From assembly GCA_003021175.1 (NCBI GenBank), contig PXQV01000015.1, forward strand, positions 56,168 to 120,167: DNA of 64,000 nt, written 5' to 3'. The translations under genes were made by a program, and so were the position numbers. This document shows positions 35,975-43,222 of this stretch, piece by piece. The notes below the pieces were generated by a model. The model was not told the DNA's origin and ran no database searches. It worked only from the letters and a program-made list of their open reading frames with translations. This DNA is from Halobacteriales archaeon QH_7_66_36. GTDB lineage: Archaea > Halobacteriota > Halobacteria > Halobacteriales > Haloarculaceae. Each line of letters begins with the position of its first letter. The stretch's first letter is position 1.

Positions 35975-36805
35975 TCAGAGGTCCAGTTCGGCGGGCGCGG
36001 GCGGCATGTGCCGCTTGTGCTCGCTCCGCTCGTACAGCTCGACGACCCGGTCGACGGCCGAGGCGGGCACGTTCAGCGTCTCGACGGTGGCCGTCTTCGA
36101 GAACGACCCATCGACGTGGAGCGCGAGGATCGCGTCGAGCGTGTCGTAGTCCAGTCCCATCTCGTCTTCGTCGGTCTGTCCTTCCCACATCTCGGCGCTG
36201 GGCGGCTTCTCGACGAGATCGTCGGGCACCCCGACGTGGGCCGCGAGTTGCCGCACCTGTCGCTTGTAGAGGTTGCCGATGGGGTTGCAGTCGACGGCTT
36301 GATCGCCGTACTTGGTGTAGTAGCCGGTCAGCGCCTCGGAGCGATTGCCGGTGCCGAGCACGACTCGGCGCTCGGCGTTGGCGACGAAGTAGTTGAGCAC
36401 CGCCCGCGTGCGGACGCGGACGTTGCCGAGCGCGGTGCGGTCGTCGGCACCTGCCGGATACGCGTCGATCAGCGCGTCCACGACCGGGTTGATGTCGAGC
36501 ACGTCGTACTCGATGTCGAGCAGCTCCGCGACGCGCTCGGCGTCGCTCATGTTCGCCTCCGTGTTCACCTCGCTGGGCATCACCAGCCCGTGGACGGCGT
36601 CGGCACCGAGTGCCTCCACCGCGAGGTGGGCGACGAGCGTCGAGTCGATACCGCCCGACAGGCCGATGACCGCGCCCGTCGCCCCGGCGTCGTCGACGAC
36701 GCCTTCGATGAAGTCGGTAATCTGCTCGCGGTGCGCGTCGAGTTCCGCCGCCGAGAGGTCGAGCGAGACCGGGGCCTCCTCGACCAACGGGTCGTGCGTC
36801 GTCAT
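35975..36805 (-). CDS. nadE: NAD+ synthase (ammonia-type)
   Basis: A 276-residue enzyme from the ATG at 36805 that amidates nicotinate adenine dinucleotide. The PP-loop is GLSGGIDSTLVAHLA. RTRAVLNYFVANAERRVV, GTGNRSEALTGYYTKYGD and EKPPSAEMWEGQTDEDEMG are NadE signatures. There is no glutaminase domain, so ammonia is the nitrogen donor. The ATG at 36832 adds nine unconserved residues. Element copy B ends 77 bp upstream and so borders its promoter. Confidence 0.96.
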   Translation of the reverse strand: MTTHDPLVEEAPVSLDLSAAELDAHREQITDFIEGVVDDAGATGAVIGLSGGIDSTLVAHLAVEALGADAVHGLVMPSEVNTEANMSDAERVAELLDIEYDVLDINPVVDALIDAYPAGADDRTALGNVRVRTRAVLNYFVANAERRVVLGTGNRSEALTGYYTKYGDQAVDCNPIGNLYKRQVRQLAAHVGVPDDLVEKPPSAEMWEGQTDEDEMGLDYDTLDAILALHVDGSFSKTATVETLNVPASAVDRVVELYERSEHKRHMPPAPAELDL

Positions 36806-36881
36806 CACCCACGTTTGGGGCGCGCACGGCAAATAGGTGCCGTGGCGGCTACCGTTCCTGAACGTACGTGTACCCCTGTGG

Positions 36882-37148
36882 GGTAGTGTTCAGCTGAGAG
36901 TGACTCCGAAGACGAGGGGGCTAATGAGGTGTAGAAAGCCCCCGGCCGCTCGCCCGGCCGCGACTCGCTGTGCGCCTCGCTCACTGCGTTCGCTGCGGTG
37001 CTTGCGTCGCCGGGACCGGATCGAGCGCCCACCGGGAGAGCAGAACTCTCCCGAGCAATCGGCGGCGGAGCCGCCGATAACGGCCCCTTTCAGTCCCACC
37101 CAGCACGGTTTCTCGGTCGAGCGACGACCAGCGTATCTGAACACCGCC
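36882..37148 (-). mobile_element. Dispersed element copy B (MITE-like, 267 bp)
   Basis: Ends: left GGTAGTGTTCAG, right (reverse complement) GGCGGTGTTCAGATAC. Read from the right: GGTGGGACTGAAAGGGGCCG, GGCGGCTCCGCCGCC hairpin, GGGAGAGTTCTGCTCTCCC hairpin. This head is nearly identical to copy E at 63780. The tail is GTAGAAAGCCCCCG. It lies upstream of nadE and 60 bp before tRNA-Gly. No coding frame. Confidence 0.78.
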
Positions 37149-37207
37149 CCCTGTGGAAACGCTACGTTGAAGTGCGGCGGTAGGGTATGCCGGACTGGGT
37201 TCCGCGC

Positions 37208-37278
37208 GTGCCGTTGGTCCAGTGGTAGGACATTAGCTTCCCAAGCTAATAGCCCGGGTTCAATTCCCGGACGGCACA
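37208..37278 (+). tRNA. tRNA-Gly (anticodon CCC)
   Basis: A 71-nt complete cloverleaf. Acceptor GTGCCGT pairs with ACGGCAC. The D-arm is GTCC-AGTGGTAG-GAC. The anticodon stem TTAGC/GCTAA closes the loop TTCCCAA, giving anticodon CCC. T-stem CCGGG/CCCGG has loop TTCAATT. Discriminator is A, and no CCA is encoded. There is no intron. It decodes GGG. Confidence 0.97.
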
Positions 37279-37322
37279 TTTCTCGCCCACGCGGCGTCGC
37301 CCGTAGGACTCGGAGCGACGGC

Positions 37323-37694
37323 TCACTCGCCTGATTCCAGCCGGTTTTCGTCCTCGACCGTCCGCTCGCTCTCGACGTTGCCGGTGTTCAGCGTGTCCGC
37401 CGGCTCGAACAGCATGAGCCGACACTCCTCGTCGGCCACCGGTTGGTGGTCGACGCCGGCCGGGACGACGTGGAACTGTCCAGCCGAGAGGTGAACGTCC
37501 TCACGGTCGCGAAAGCGGATAGTGAGTTCTCCCTCGTGGACCAAGAACAGTTCGTCGGCGTCCTCGTGGTGGTGCCAGTCGAACGTCCCCTCGACACGGG
37601 CGAGTTTCACGTGCTGGCCGTTGAGTTCGCCGGCGACGTGTGGCGACCAGAACTCCTCGATGTGCTCGAACGCCTCGTCCAAATCGACGACCAT
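37323..37694 (-). CDS. Cupin-domain protein
   Basis: A 123-residue single cupin. Motif 1 is FDWHHHEDADELFLVHEGEL, with a His-rich metal site and Glu. Motif 2 is FHVVPAGVDHQPVA. Such small cupins bind metal and serve as isomerases, dioxygenases or sensors; the substrate is unknown. The ATG at 37694 is chosen because the extra eight residues from 37718 are unconserved. It follows the gene at 37725 by 30 bp on the same strand. Confidence 0.88.
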   Translation of the reverse strand: MVVDLDEAFEHIEEFWSPHVAGELNGQHVKLARVEGTFDWHHHEDADELFLVHEGELTIRFRDREDVHLSAGQFHVVPAGVDHQPVADEECRLMLFEPADTLNTGNVESERTVEDENRLESGE

Positions 37695-37724
37695 GCCGGG
37701 ACGAGACGCGGGAGCCACTCGACT

Positions 37725-38438
37725 CTATCGGAGCCACTCGTCGAACGCCCGCGTCTCGATGACCTCGCGGAGGGTCGCGGTCGCCTCGGGGTCGAACCGC
37801 ATCGGTCGCCGCCACCACGGTCCCTTCCCGGAGTCGCTGGACAGGTCCGTGACGAGCCGGTTTGCGTCCGTGCCGCCCGTGGGAGACGACAGCGGCACCG
37901 CCCGCTCGAACAGCCCGCCCTCGTCGCCGTGGAGCAGGACGGCAGCGTCCATCTCCGCGCGCTTGACGTGGGCGTTGTTCGCGAAGACGGCCCGCTCGCT
38001 CTCGGCGAGCGCCTCCCAGTCGGTGACGGGCTCGCGCGCCAGCCGGAAGCCGCCGATCAGATACGCGCCCCAGTCGGGCGGTTGCCACGCCGGCGGGTCG
38101 TCGGCTGTGTCCAGCGTCGCGTAGAAGAACGCCCAGTCGCCGCGTTCGAGGTCGGCGAGCGGGCGCGCCTTCACGCCGTACGGGTCGCCGTAGGTGTGCC
38201 GCTCACACCCCGGATAGCCCGCGAACTCCGGGTCGAGATGGACCGGCGTGTCGGCGACGGCAGTCAGGTCGACCGGCAGCGAGGGGGCCAGATCCCCGTA
38301 GGTCGGCACCGGCTCGGCGGTCGGCTCGGACTCCGGAATCGGCACGAACGCGAAGGAGCCGTCGGCGAACACGGGGGCGCGAAACCCCGGCTCGTTCGTG
38401 TTCGCGCCGACGTTGACCGCGACGGCACGCGGACTCAC
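37725..38438 (-). CDS. Conserved haloarchaeal protein, possibly Nmad3-like
   Basis: A 237-residue protein. The start AVAVNVGANTNEPGFRAPVF, then FADGSFAFVPIPE, YGDLAPSL and HLDPEFAGYPGCERHTYGDP, form a pattern that I associate with the Nmad3 (nucleotide modification-associated) family. Residues 95-125 include GDWAFFYATLD and GAYLIGGFRLA, a beta core. The assignment is from memory of the pattern and needs a profile search. It is upstream of the cupin gene and probably cotranscribed with it. Confidence 0.6.
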   Translation of the reverse strand: MSPRAVAVNVGANTNEPGFRAPVFADGSFAFVPIPESEPTAEPVPTYGDLAPSLPVDLTAVADTPVHLDPEFAGYPGCERHTYGDPYGVKARPLADLERGDWAFFYATLDTADDPPAWQPPDWGAYLIGGFRLAREPVTDWEALAESERAVFANNAHVKRAEMDAAVLLHGDEGGLFERAVPLSSPTGGTDANRLVTDLSSDSGKGPWWRRPMRFDPEATATLREVIETRAFDEWLR

Positions 38439-38601
38439 GCGTCGGTCACCGTTCCGCGAACGCGGTCGCAGTCGCTCACGCTACCACCGTCGTTCCCCGT
38501 CTGCGTCGGTACGAACAGTTCACGCTGGTCGTTACTCGCCCGGTCACTAAACTCCGTGCGTCGGCAGTCGCACGGTCGGGCGTCGGCCGAGAACTACCGG
38601 A

Positions 38602-39690
38602 TCACGCCGTCGTCCGGGCCCGGACGCGAGCGAGCAGTCGCTCGGCGACGACGCCCGCGAGGAACGCGACGCCGACGTTCGCAGGGACGGCGACGACGGC
38701 CATCCCGGCGGCCAGCGCCCGGTCGTCGGTGGTCGACGCGACGCGTGCGAGATGGGCCGCGACGGCCAGCAGGAGTACGCCCAGCATCGCCATCGGGAAG
38801 CCAGTCCAGAGCGGCGCGACCAGCGCCGCCAGCAGGTACAGCCCCGCGAGCACGAGGTTCGCGCCGCCGGTGCGCGCGCCGAAGGCGTGTTTGCCGGCGA
38901 GACCGCCGGAGCCGTGACACATCGGCGCGCCGCCCAGCGGCACGGCGAGCAGGTTCATCGCGCCCATGCTCCCCGCGAGTTCGTCTGGGGACACGTCCGC
39001 GTCGAACAGTTCGTCACAGAGCAGGGCGGTCGCGACCGCGGCGTTGCCGACCGTCATCGCGAGTTGGCCGACCAGCCCCTCGCCGACGGCGAGCGAGAGC
39101 GCGGGGTCGCCGACCGGGAAGAGCCCGAGCGTCGGCACCGTCGGCGCGGGGACGCCAGCGAGTGCAGCGACGGCCGTGCCGGCCCCGAGGACGGCCAGCG
39201 CCCCCGCCTTCCGGTGGAGGAGCGTGCCGACGACGGCAACCCCGACCCCGAGCGCGGCGACGCGGGGCGCACCGGCCGCCAGATCCGCCCCTGCAACGGC
39301 GAGCAGCGCGGCCACGGAGAGCTGGACGCCTCGGATCACCGGCTCCGCGACGTACTCGGCCACGCGGTCGATGGCGTTCAGCCGGGCGGCAACGAGCAAC
39401 CCCGCGCCTGCGGCGAGTCCCGCCCCCATCAGCTCCCCGTAGGTCAACGCGCCGGCGATGGCGAGTCCCGCGAGCGCCTTCATCGGCTCGACCGAGACCG
39501 GGAGTCCGTAGTAGAGCCCCCAGACGGCCTGAAACACGGCGAAGCCGACGAACAGATGCGCCAGCGACGCCTCCGTGAGCGCGGCGAGCGCCACGACGAC
39601 CGGCAACACCGTGACCGTGTCGCCGAGCGCGCCGGTCACCTCGCCGACGTTCAGCGACACGGACCGCCCGCGAAACGAGTAGCTCTCCAC
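38602..39690 (-). CDS. Putative sulfate/molybdate transporter (MOT1/SulP-like)
   Basis: About 362 residues with ten or more membrane spans. VSLNVGEVTGALGDTVTVLP at the start and the second half-repeat with CHGSGGLAGKHAFGARTGG are the signature of the MFS_MOT1/SulP-related family that imports molybdate or sulfate. I chose the GTG at 39690 just before ESYSFRGRS. The frame runs back to 39804 but that part is basic and unconserved. A 160-bp spacer without a gene lies downstream to 38439. Confidence 0.8.
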   Translation of the reverse strand: MESYSFRGRSVSLNVGEVTGALGDTVTVLPVVVALAALTEASLAHLFVGFAVFQAVWGLYYGLPVSVEPMKALAGLAIAGALTYGELMGAGLAAGAGLLVAARLNAIDRVAEYVAEPVIRGVQLSVAALLAVAGADLAAGAPRVAALGVGVAVVGTLLHRKAGALAVLGAGTAVAALAGVPAPTVPTLGLFPVGDPALSLAVGEGLVGQLAMTVGNAAVATALLCDELFDADVSPDELAGSMGAMNLLAVPLGGAPMCHGSGGLAGKHAFGARTGGANLVLAGLYLLAALVAPLWTGFPMAMLGVLLLAVAAHLARVASTTDDRALAAGMAVVAVPANVGVAFLAGVVAERLLARVRARTTA

Positions 39691-39837
39691 GACGGTGACA
39701 GCACGCTCCTGCCGTTTCAACCCTTTCAGAAATCGTGTATGTTTTCGCCGGGAGCGAGCCGTGACCGTTCGCCGTCGCGCGCGGCCGATTCGTACCAGTC
39801 CCACTCACCGCTGACCGCGCTCCGTCGCGTCATTCCG

Positions 39838-40713
39838 TCAGTCGAGCGCGACTTGGACCGCCGCGGCGAGTTCCGTGGCCGTCGCGTCGTCGACCGGACG
39901 GAACGGCGCTCGCACTGCGCCGGCGGGCGCACCGCGCGACCGCATCGCCGCCTTCAGCCCCGGGATACCGTACGCGCCGGTGACGAGGTCGTTCAACTCG
40001 ACGAAGGCGTCGTTGGCGTCGCGGGCCGCCGCCGGCGAGTCGGCGCTGTAGACGGCGTCGGCCAGTCCGGGAACGACGTTCGCCACCGCGAGCACGCCGC
40101 CGTCACCGCCCGCCGCGAGGGCGTCGGCGTAGACGCCGCCGCTCCCCACGAACAGGTCGAAGTCGTCCGGCGTTCGCGCGAGTATCCGTTTGAACGCCGC
40201 GAGGTCGCCCGAGGAGTCCTTCATGCCGGCGACGTTCGGGTGGGTCGCGAGTTCGCCCACCGTCTCCGGCGCGAGTCGCGCCCCGGTGTACGCTGGAACG
40301 GAGTAGAGATACACCGGAAGCGGGCTCTCGTCGGCCAGTCGGCGGTAGTAGTCCGCGAGCGCGTCCATAGCGTGGTCGTAGTAGTACGGCGTGACGGCGA
40401 GTGCGGCGTCGGCACCTGCCTCGGCGGCGTCGCGGGTGTACGCCAGCGTCCGTCGGTACCCCTCCGCGCCGGTGCCGGCCAGCACGGGACCGTCGGCCGC
40501 GTCGGCCACGGTCTCGACGACGGCGGCCCGCTCCTCGCGGGTGAGCAGGGGGGCTTCGCTGTTCGAGCCACACGGGACGATGAAGTCGACGCCGCGCCCT
40601 TCCACCCAGTCGACGAGGGCGGCGAGCGCGTCGTGGTCGACGTCGGCGTCCGCGGGCGCGTCTCGCTCACTGTTCTCGAACGGCGTCGCGAGCGGCAGAC
40701 CGGTTCCGTGCAC
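39838..40713 (-). CDS. Dihydrodipicolinate synthase family aldolase
   Basis: A 291-residue class I aldolase (DapA/KDG aldolase superfamily). Lys165 in NVAGMKDSSGD forms the Schiff base and Tyr137 in YLYSVPAYTG is the catalytic Tyr. The substrate loop reads CGSNSEAPLLT, where DapA has GTTGE. It is therefore not clearly DapA, and a 2-keto-3-deoxy-sugar or related aldolase role is likely. It is not in a lysine operon. Element copy C begins 50 bp upstream. Confidence 0.85.
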   Translation of the reverse strand: MHGTGLPLATPFENSERDAPADADVDHDALAALVDWVEGRGVDFIVPCGSNSEAPLLTREERAAVVETVADAADGPVLAGTGAEGYRRTLAYTRDAAEAGADAALAVTPYYYDHAMDALADYYRRLADESPLPVYLYSVPAYTGARLAPETVGELATHPNVAGMKDSSGDLAAFKRILARTPDDFDLFVGSGGVYADALAAGGDGGVLAVANVVPGLADAVYSADSPAAARDANDAFVELNDLVTGAYGIPGLKAAMRSRGAPAGAVRAPFRPVDDATATELAAAVQVALD

Positions 40714-40762
40714 ACGCGCATCTGACGACCCGGCGGCTTAAGCAGCCGGACGCTGACGGCGA

Positions 40763-41051
40763 CGGTGTCCAGATATGCAGGTCGTCGCTCGACTGAACAA
40801 CCGCGGTGGGTGGGACTGAAAGGGGCCGTTATCGGCGGCTTCGCCGCCGATTGCTCGGGAGAGCGGAGCTCTCCCGGCGGGCGCTCGCCGAAGCACGCCG
40901 ACGCAAGCAGCGAGGGACCGTCGGTCCCTCGGGCCGTCCGCGCGGCACCGCCGCGCGAGGAGACCGCACCGCGAGCGACGCGAGCGCGCGGGGGCTTTCT
41001 CCACCCTGTTGCTGGCTCATCCAACCAAATTGCTATTATTTGAACATCACC
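40763..41051 (+). mobile_element. Dispersed element copy C (MITE-like, 289 bp)
   Basis: Ends: left CGGTGTCCAGATA, right (reverse complement) GGTGATGTTCAAATAAT. The head GGTGGGTGGGACTGAAAGGG, GGCGGCTTCGCCGCC hairpin and GGGAGAGCGGAGCTCTCCC hairpin are intact. A further palindrome GAGGGACCGTCGGTCCCTC is unique to this copy. The tail (reverse complement) is GGGTGGAGAAAGCCCCCG. It lies between the aldolase gene start and the end of the TrkA gene. The leftover 110 bp to 41164 show no gene. Confidence 0.78.
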
Positions 41052-41164
41052 CTGACGAGCGTCGCACGAACGTCTGACGCGGCTTTAAGACCTCCACAGT
41101 ACAGGGATTCGGTGGGCGCGCACCGACGGCCTCATCTACCCCCATCCTCCCCGCGCGCCCGGTT

Positions 41165-41818
41165 TCAGCCGGCGAGGTACTCCTGTACGCCGCCGAGCGA
41201 GGCGTTGTCCGCGATGACGGCGAGCTGGTCGCCGGCAGCGAGTTCCGCGCTCGGGAGCGGTACGTCCATCGGGTCGCCGCGGTGGCCGTGCGCGTAGATC
41301 CGTGCGTCGCCCGGCAGGTCCAAGGCGACAACTCGGTCGCCGACGTGTGGCGACTCCGCCGATACGTCGACGGTCGCCAAGGTGAGCGTCTCGGTCATGT
41401 CCGCGAGCACGTTGAAATCGCCGCCGAGTAGGGCGGTCTTCGCGCCCGCCGCGCCGAGTCGCTCGGGGTAGATGATCTCGTCGACGTCCTCGGCGTATCC
41501 CTCGTAGATCTCCGTGCGGTAATCCTCGTCGATGCGCAACACGGTCCGACAGTCGTGTTCGTTCGCGATGATACAGGCCGCGAAGTTGGCGTTCAGGTCG
41601 CCGGTCAGCGCCGCGAGAGCGTCGGCGTCGGCGATGCCGGCCTGTTCGAGCGTGTCGGCCGACTCACAGTCGCCCTCGATGACCTTGATGCCGTCCTCGC
41701 GGGCGCGTCTGGCGCGCTCCGGGTCGGCTTCGACCACCGTCACGTCGTAGCCGCCGGCGCGAAGCCCACGCACGGTGCCACGCCCGACGCGACCGTAGCC
41801 GACGATCACAAACTCCAT
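41165..41818 (-). CDS. TrkA-like RCK-domain protein
   Basis: A 217-residue protein from the ATG at 41818. EFVIVGYGRVGRGTVRGL is the Rossmann NAD-binding start, followed by VVEADPERARRA and VIEGDCESADTLEQAGI. Residues 135-217 are the RCK-C domain (VDVSAESPHVGDRVVALDLP, LAAGDQLAVIAD). Such proteins gate K+ channels or Trk transporters in response to NADH or ATP. No channel gene is adjacent. A CCTTTTGT motif about 25 nt upstream supports the start. Confidence 0.92.
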   Translation of the reverse strand: MEFVIVGYGRVGRGTVRGLRAGGYDVTVVEADPERARRAREDGIKVIEGDCESADTLEQAGIADADALAALTGDLNANFAACIIANEHDCRTVLRIDEDYRTEIYEGYAEDVDEIIYPERLGAAGAKTALLGGDFNVLADMTETLTLATVDVSAESPHVGDRVVALDLPGDARIYAHGHRGDPMDVPLPSAELAAGDQLAVIADNASLGGVQEYLAG

Positions 41819-41962
41819 ACGCGGTGTATGCCACCACACCACAAAAGGCTACCGAGCGGCGAATCACGCGGACGGTACGGTCGACAGACGCACGCGTCGC
41901 CCGCCCGCTGGCCCGGTTCGGCGAACCGGTTCCGCTAAGTGGTGGAATCCCCAAGCGAGGGT

Positions 41963-43063
41963 ATGGATTACCGCGAACTCGGCGACTCGGGGGTCGAGGT
42001 GAGCGAGGTCGGCTTCGGCGCGTGGGTCATCGGCACGGACTGGTGGGGCGACCGCGACGAGTCCGACGCGCTGGCGATGGTCGAGTACGCGCTCGATGCC
42101 GGCATCACCTACTTCGACACCGGCGATGTGTACGGCCACGGCCGCTCCGAAGAACTGCTCGGCGAGGTGCTCGCCGAGCGGGGCGAGGAGATGACCGTCG
42201 GCACCAAGGTGGGTTACGACTTCTACAACAATCCGCAGGCCGGCCACGGCGAACTCCCGAAGGCGTACTCGGTCGAGTATCTCCGCGACGCCGTCGACCG
42301 GTCGCTCGACCGCCTCGGCGTCGACCACGTCGACTACCTCCAACTGCACAACCCCGACGTGGGCGAACTCACGGACGAGGTGCTCGAACTGCTGGACGAG
42401 CTCCGCGAGGAGGACATGGCCGACGCTATCGGCGTCGCGCTCGGCCCCTCCATCGGCTGGCTCGCCGAGGGCGACTTCGCTATCGAACACGAGTTCGACG
42501 GCGTCCAGTACGTCGGCAACATGCTCGAACAGGACGTGCACGCCCACTTCGTCGACACCGTCGCCCGTGAGGGCGCGAGCACGTCGCTCATCCCGCGCGT
42601 ACCCCACTCGTCGGGCCTGCTGAACGAGCAGGTCACGCCCGAGACGGAACTCGACGCCGGCGACCACCGCGGCTTCCGCCCGGACGAGTGGTACGAGACC
42701 GGCTGGGAGAAGATAGCGGAACTTCGGTTCTTGGAACGCGCGGCACAGGGGTCCGCGAACAGTCGAGCGGCGGAGTCGCGAGAGCGCGACGGCGACCGCA
42801 CGCTGGGACAGGCCGCCCTCCAGTGGCTCCTCTCCTACGACGCCGTCGCGACCGTCACCCCGACGTTCCGCTCGACGGACGACATCGACGAGTGGGCCGC
42901 CGCACCCGAGACGCCGGCCCTCTCGACGGCGGAGCGCGAACGGGTGGAGGATCTGTACGCCCGCGACTTCGGCATCGACCGCTTCGACGGCATGGAGAAG
43001 GAGGAGTACCGGACGAGCGTCGACGGCGACGACCTGCGCGCGGCCGGCATCCTCGGCGACTGA
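41963..43063 (+). CDS. Aldo/keto reductase
   Basis: A 366-residue aldo/keto reductase from the ATG at 41963. Catalytic residues: Asp52 and Tyr57 in YFDTGDVYGHG, Lys82 in VGTKVGYDF and His129 in YLQLHNPD. Compared with the 277-residue protein at 7239, it has an insertion around residues 240-280 and a C-terminal extension ending DDLRAAGILGD. The large insert is usual for the AKR subgroup related to YhdN/IolS; its substrate is unknown. The gene ends at an unusual C-rich tract. Confidence 0.92.
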   Translation: MDYRELGDSGVEVSEVGFGAWVIGTDWWGDRDESDALAMVEYALDAGITYFDTGDVYGHGRSEELLGEVLAERGEEMTVGTKVGYDFYNNPQAGHGELPKAYSVEYLRDAVDRSLDRLGVDHVDYLQLHNPDVGELTDEVLELLDELREEDMADAIGVALGPSIGWLAEGDFAIEHEFDGVQYVGNMLEQDVHAHFVDTVAREGASTSLIPRVPHSSGLLNEQVTPETELDAGDHRGFRPDEWYETGWEKIAELRFLERAAQGSANSRAAESRERDGDRTLGQAALQWLLSYDAVATVTPTFRSTDDIDEWAAAPETPALSTAERERVEDLYARDFGIDRFDGMEKEEYRTSVDGDDLRAAGILGD

Positions 43064-43137
43064 TCCCCCCCCCCTCCCCCCCCCCGGCTGCCGCTCGCGA
43101 TCCGGCCTGATATATAAGGCAGCGGAGCCTTGTGTAT
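43064..43137 (+). other. C-tract, stem-loop and orphan TATA box between convergent genes
   Basis: Two C runs split by a T (about 43065-43085) follow the aldo/keto reductase stop. Then GATATATAAGG (43109-43119) overlaps the hairpin AAGGC-AGCGGA-GCCTT, and an ATG lies 27 nt after the TATA centre at 43137. The ATG frame runs antisense to the next gene and looks like shadow. The hairpin may end transcription from either side. Confidence 0.4.
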
Positions 43138-43222
43138 GGTTCACGAACGAAACTCCGTCGCGGCGCGCCCGGCCGCGGCGGCGGGAGCGGAGCGCCTCTG
43201 TCCGCGTCCCGCATCTGTACCT

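Noticed and set aside
37443..39578. A very long open frame (711 codons) on the plus strand
   Set aside because: It is antisense to the cupin, Nmad3-like and transporter genes. It has Arg/Asp/Val-rich shadow composition and no motifs. High GC creates such frames.
38752..40725. A 657-codon plus-strand frame
   Set aside because: It spans the antisense of two clear genes plus a spacer and shows no conserved motif.
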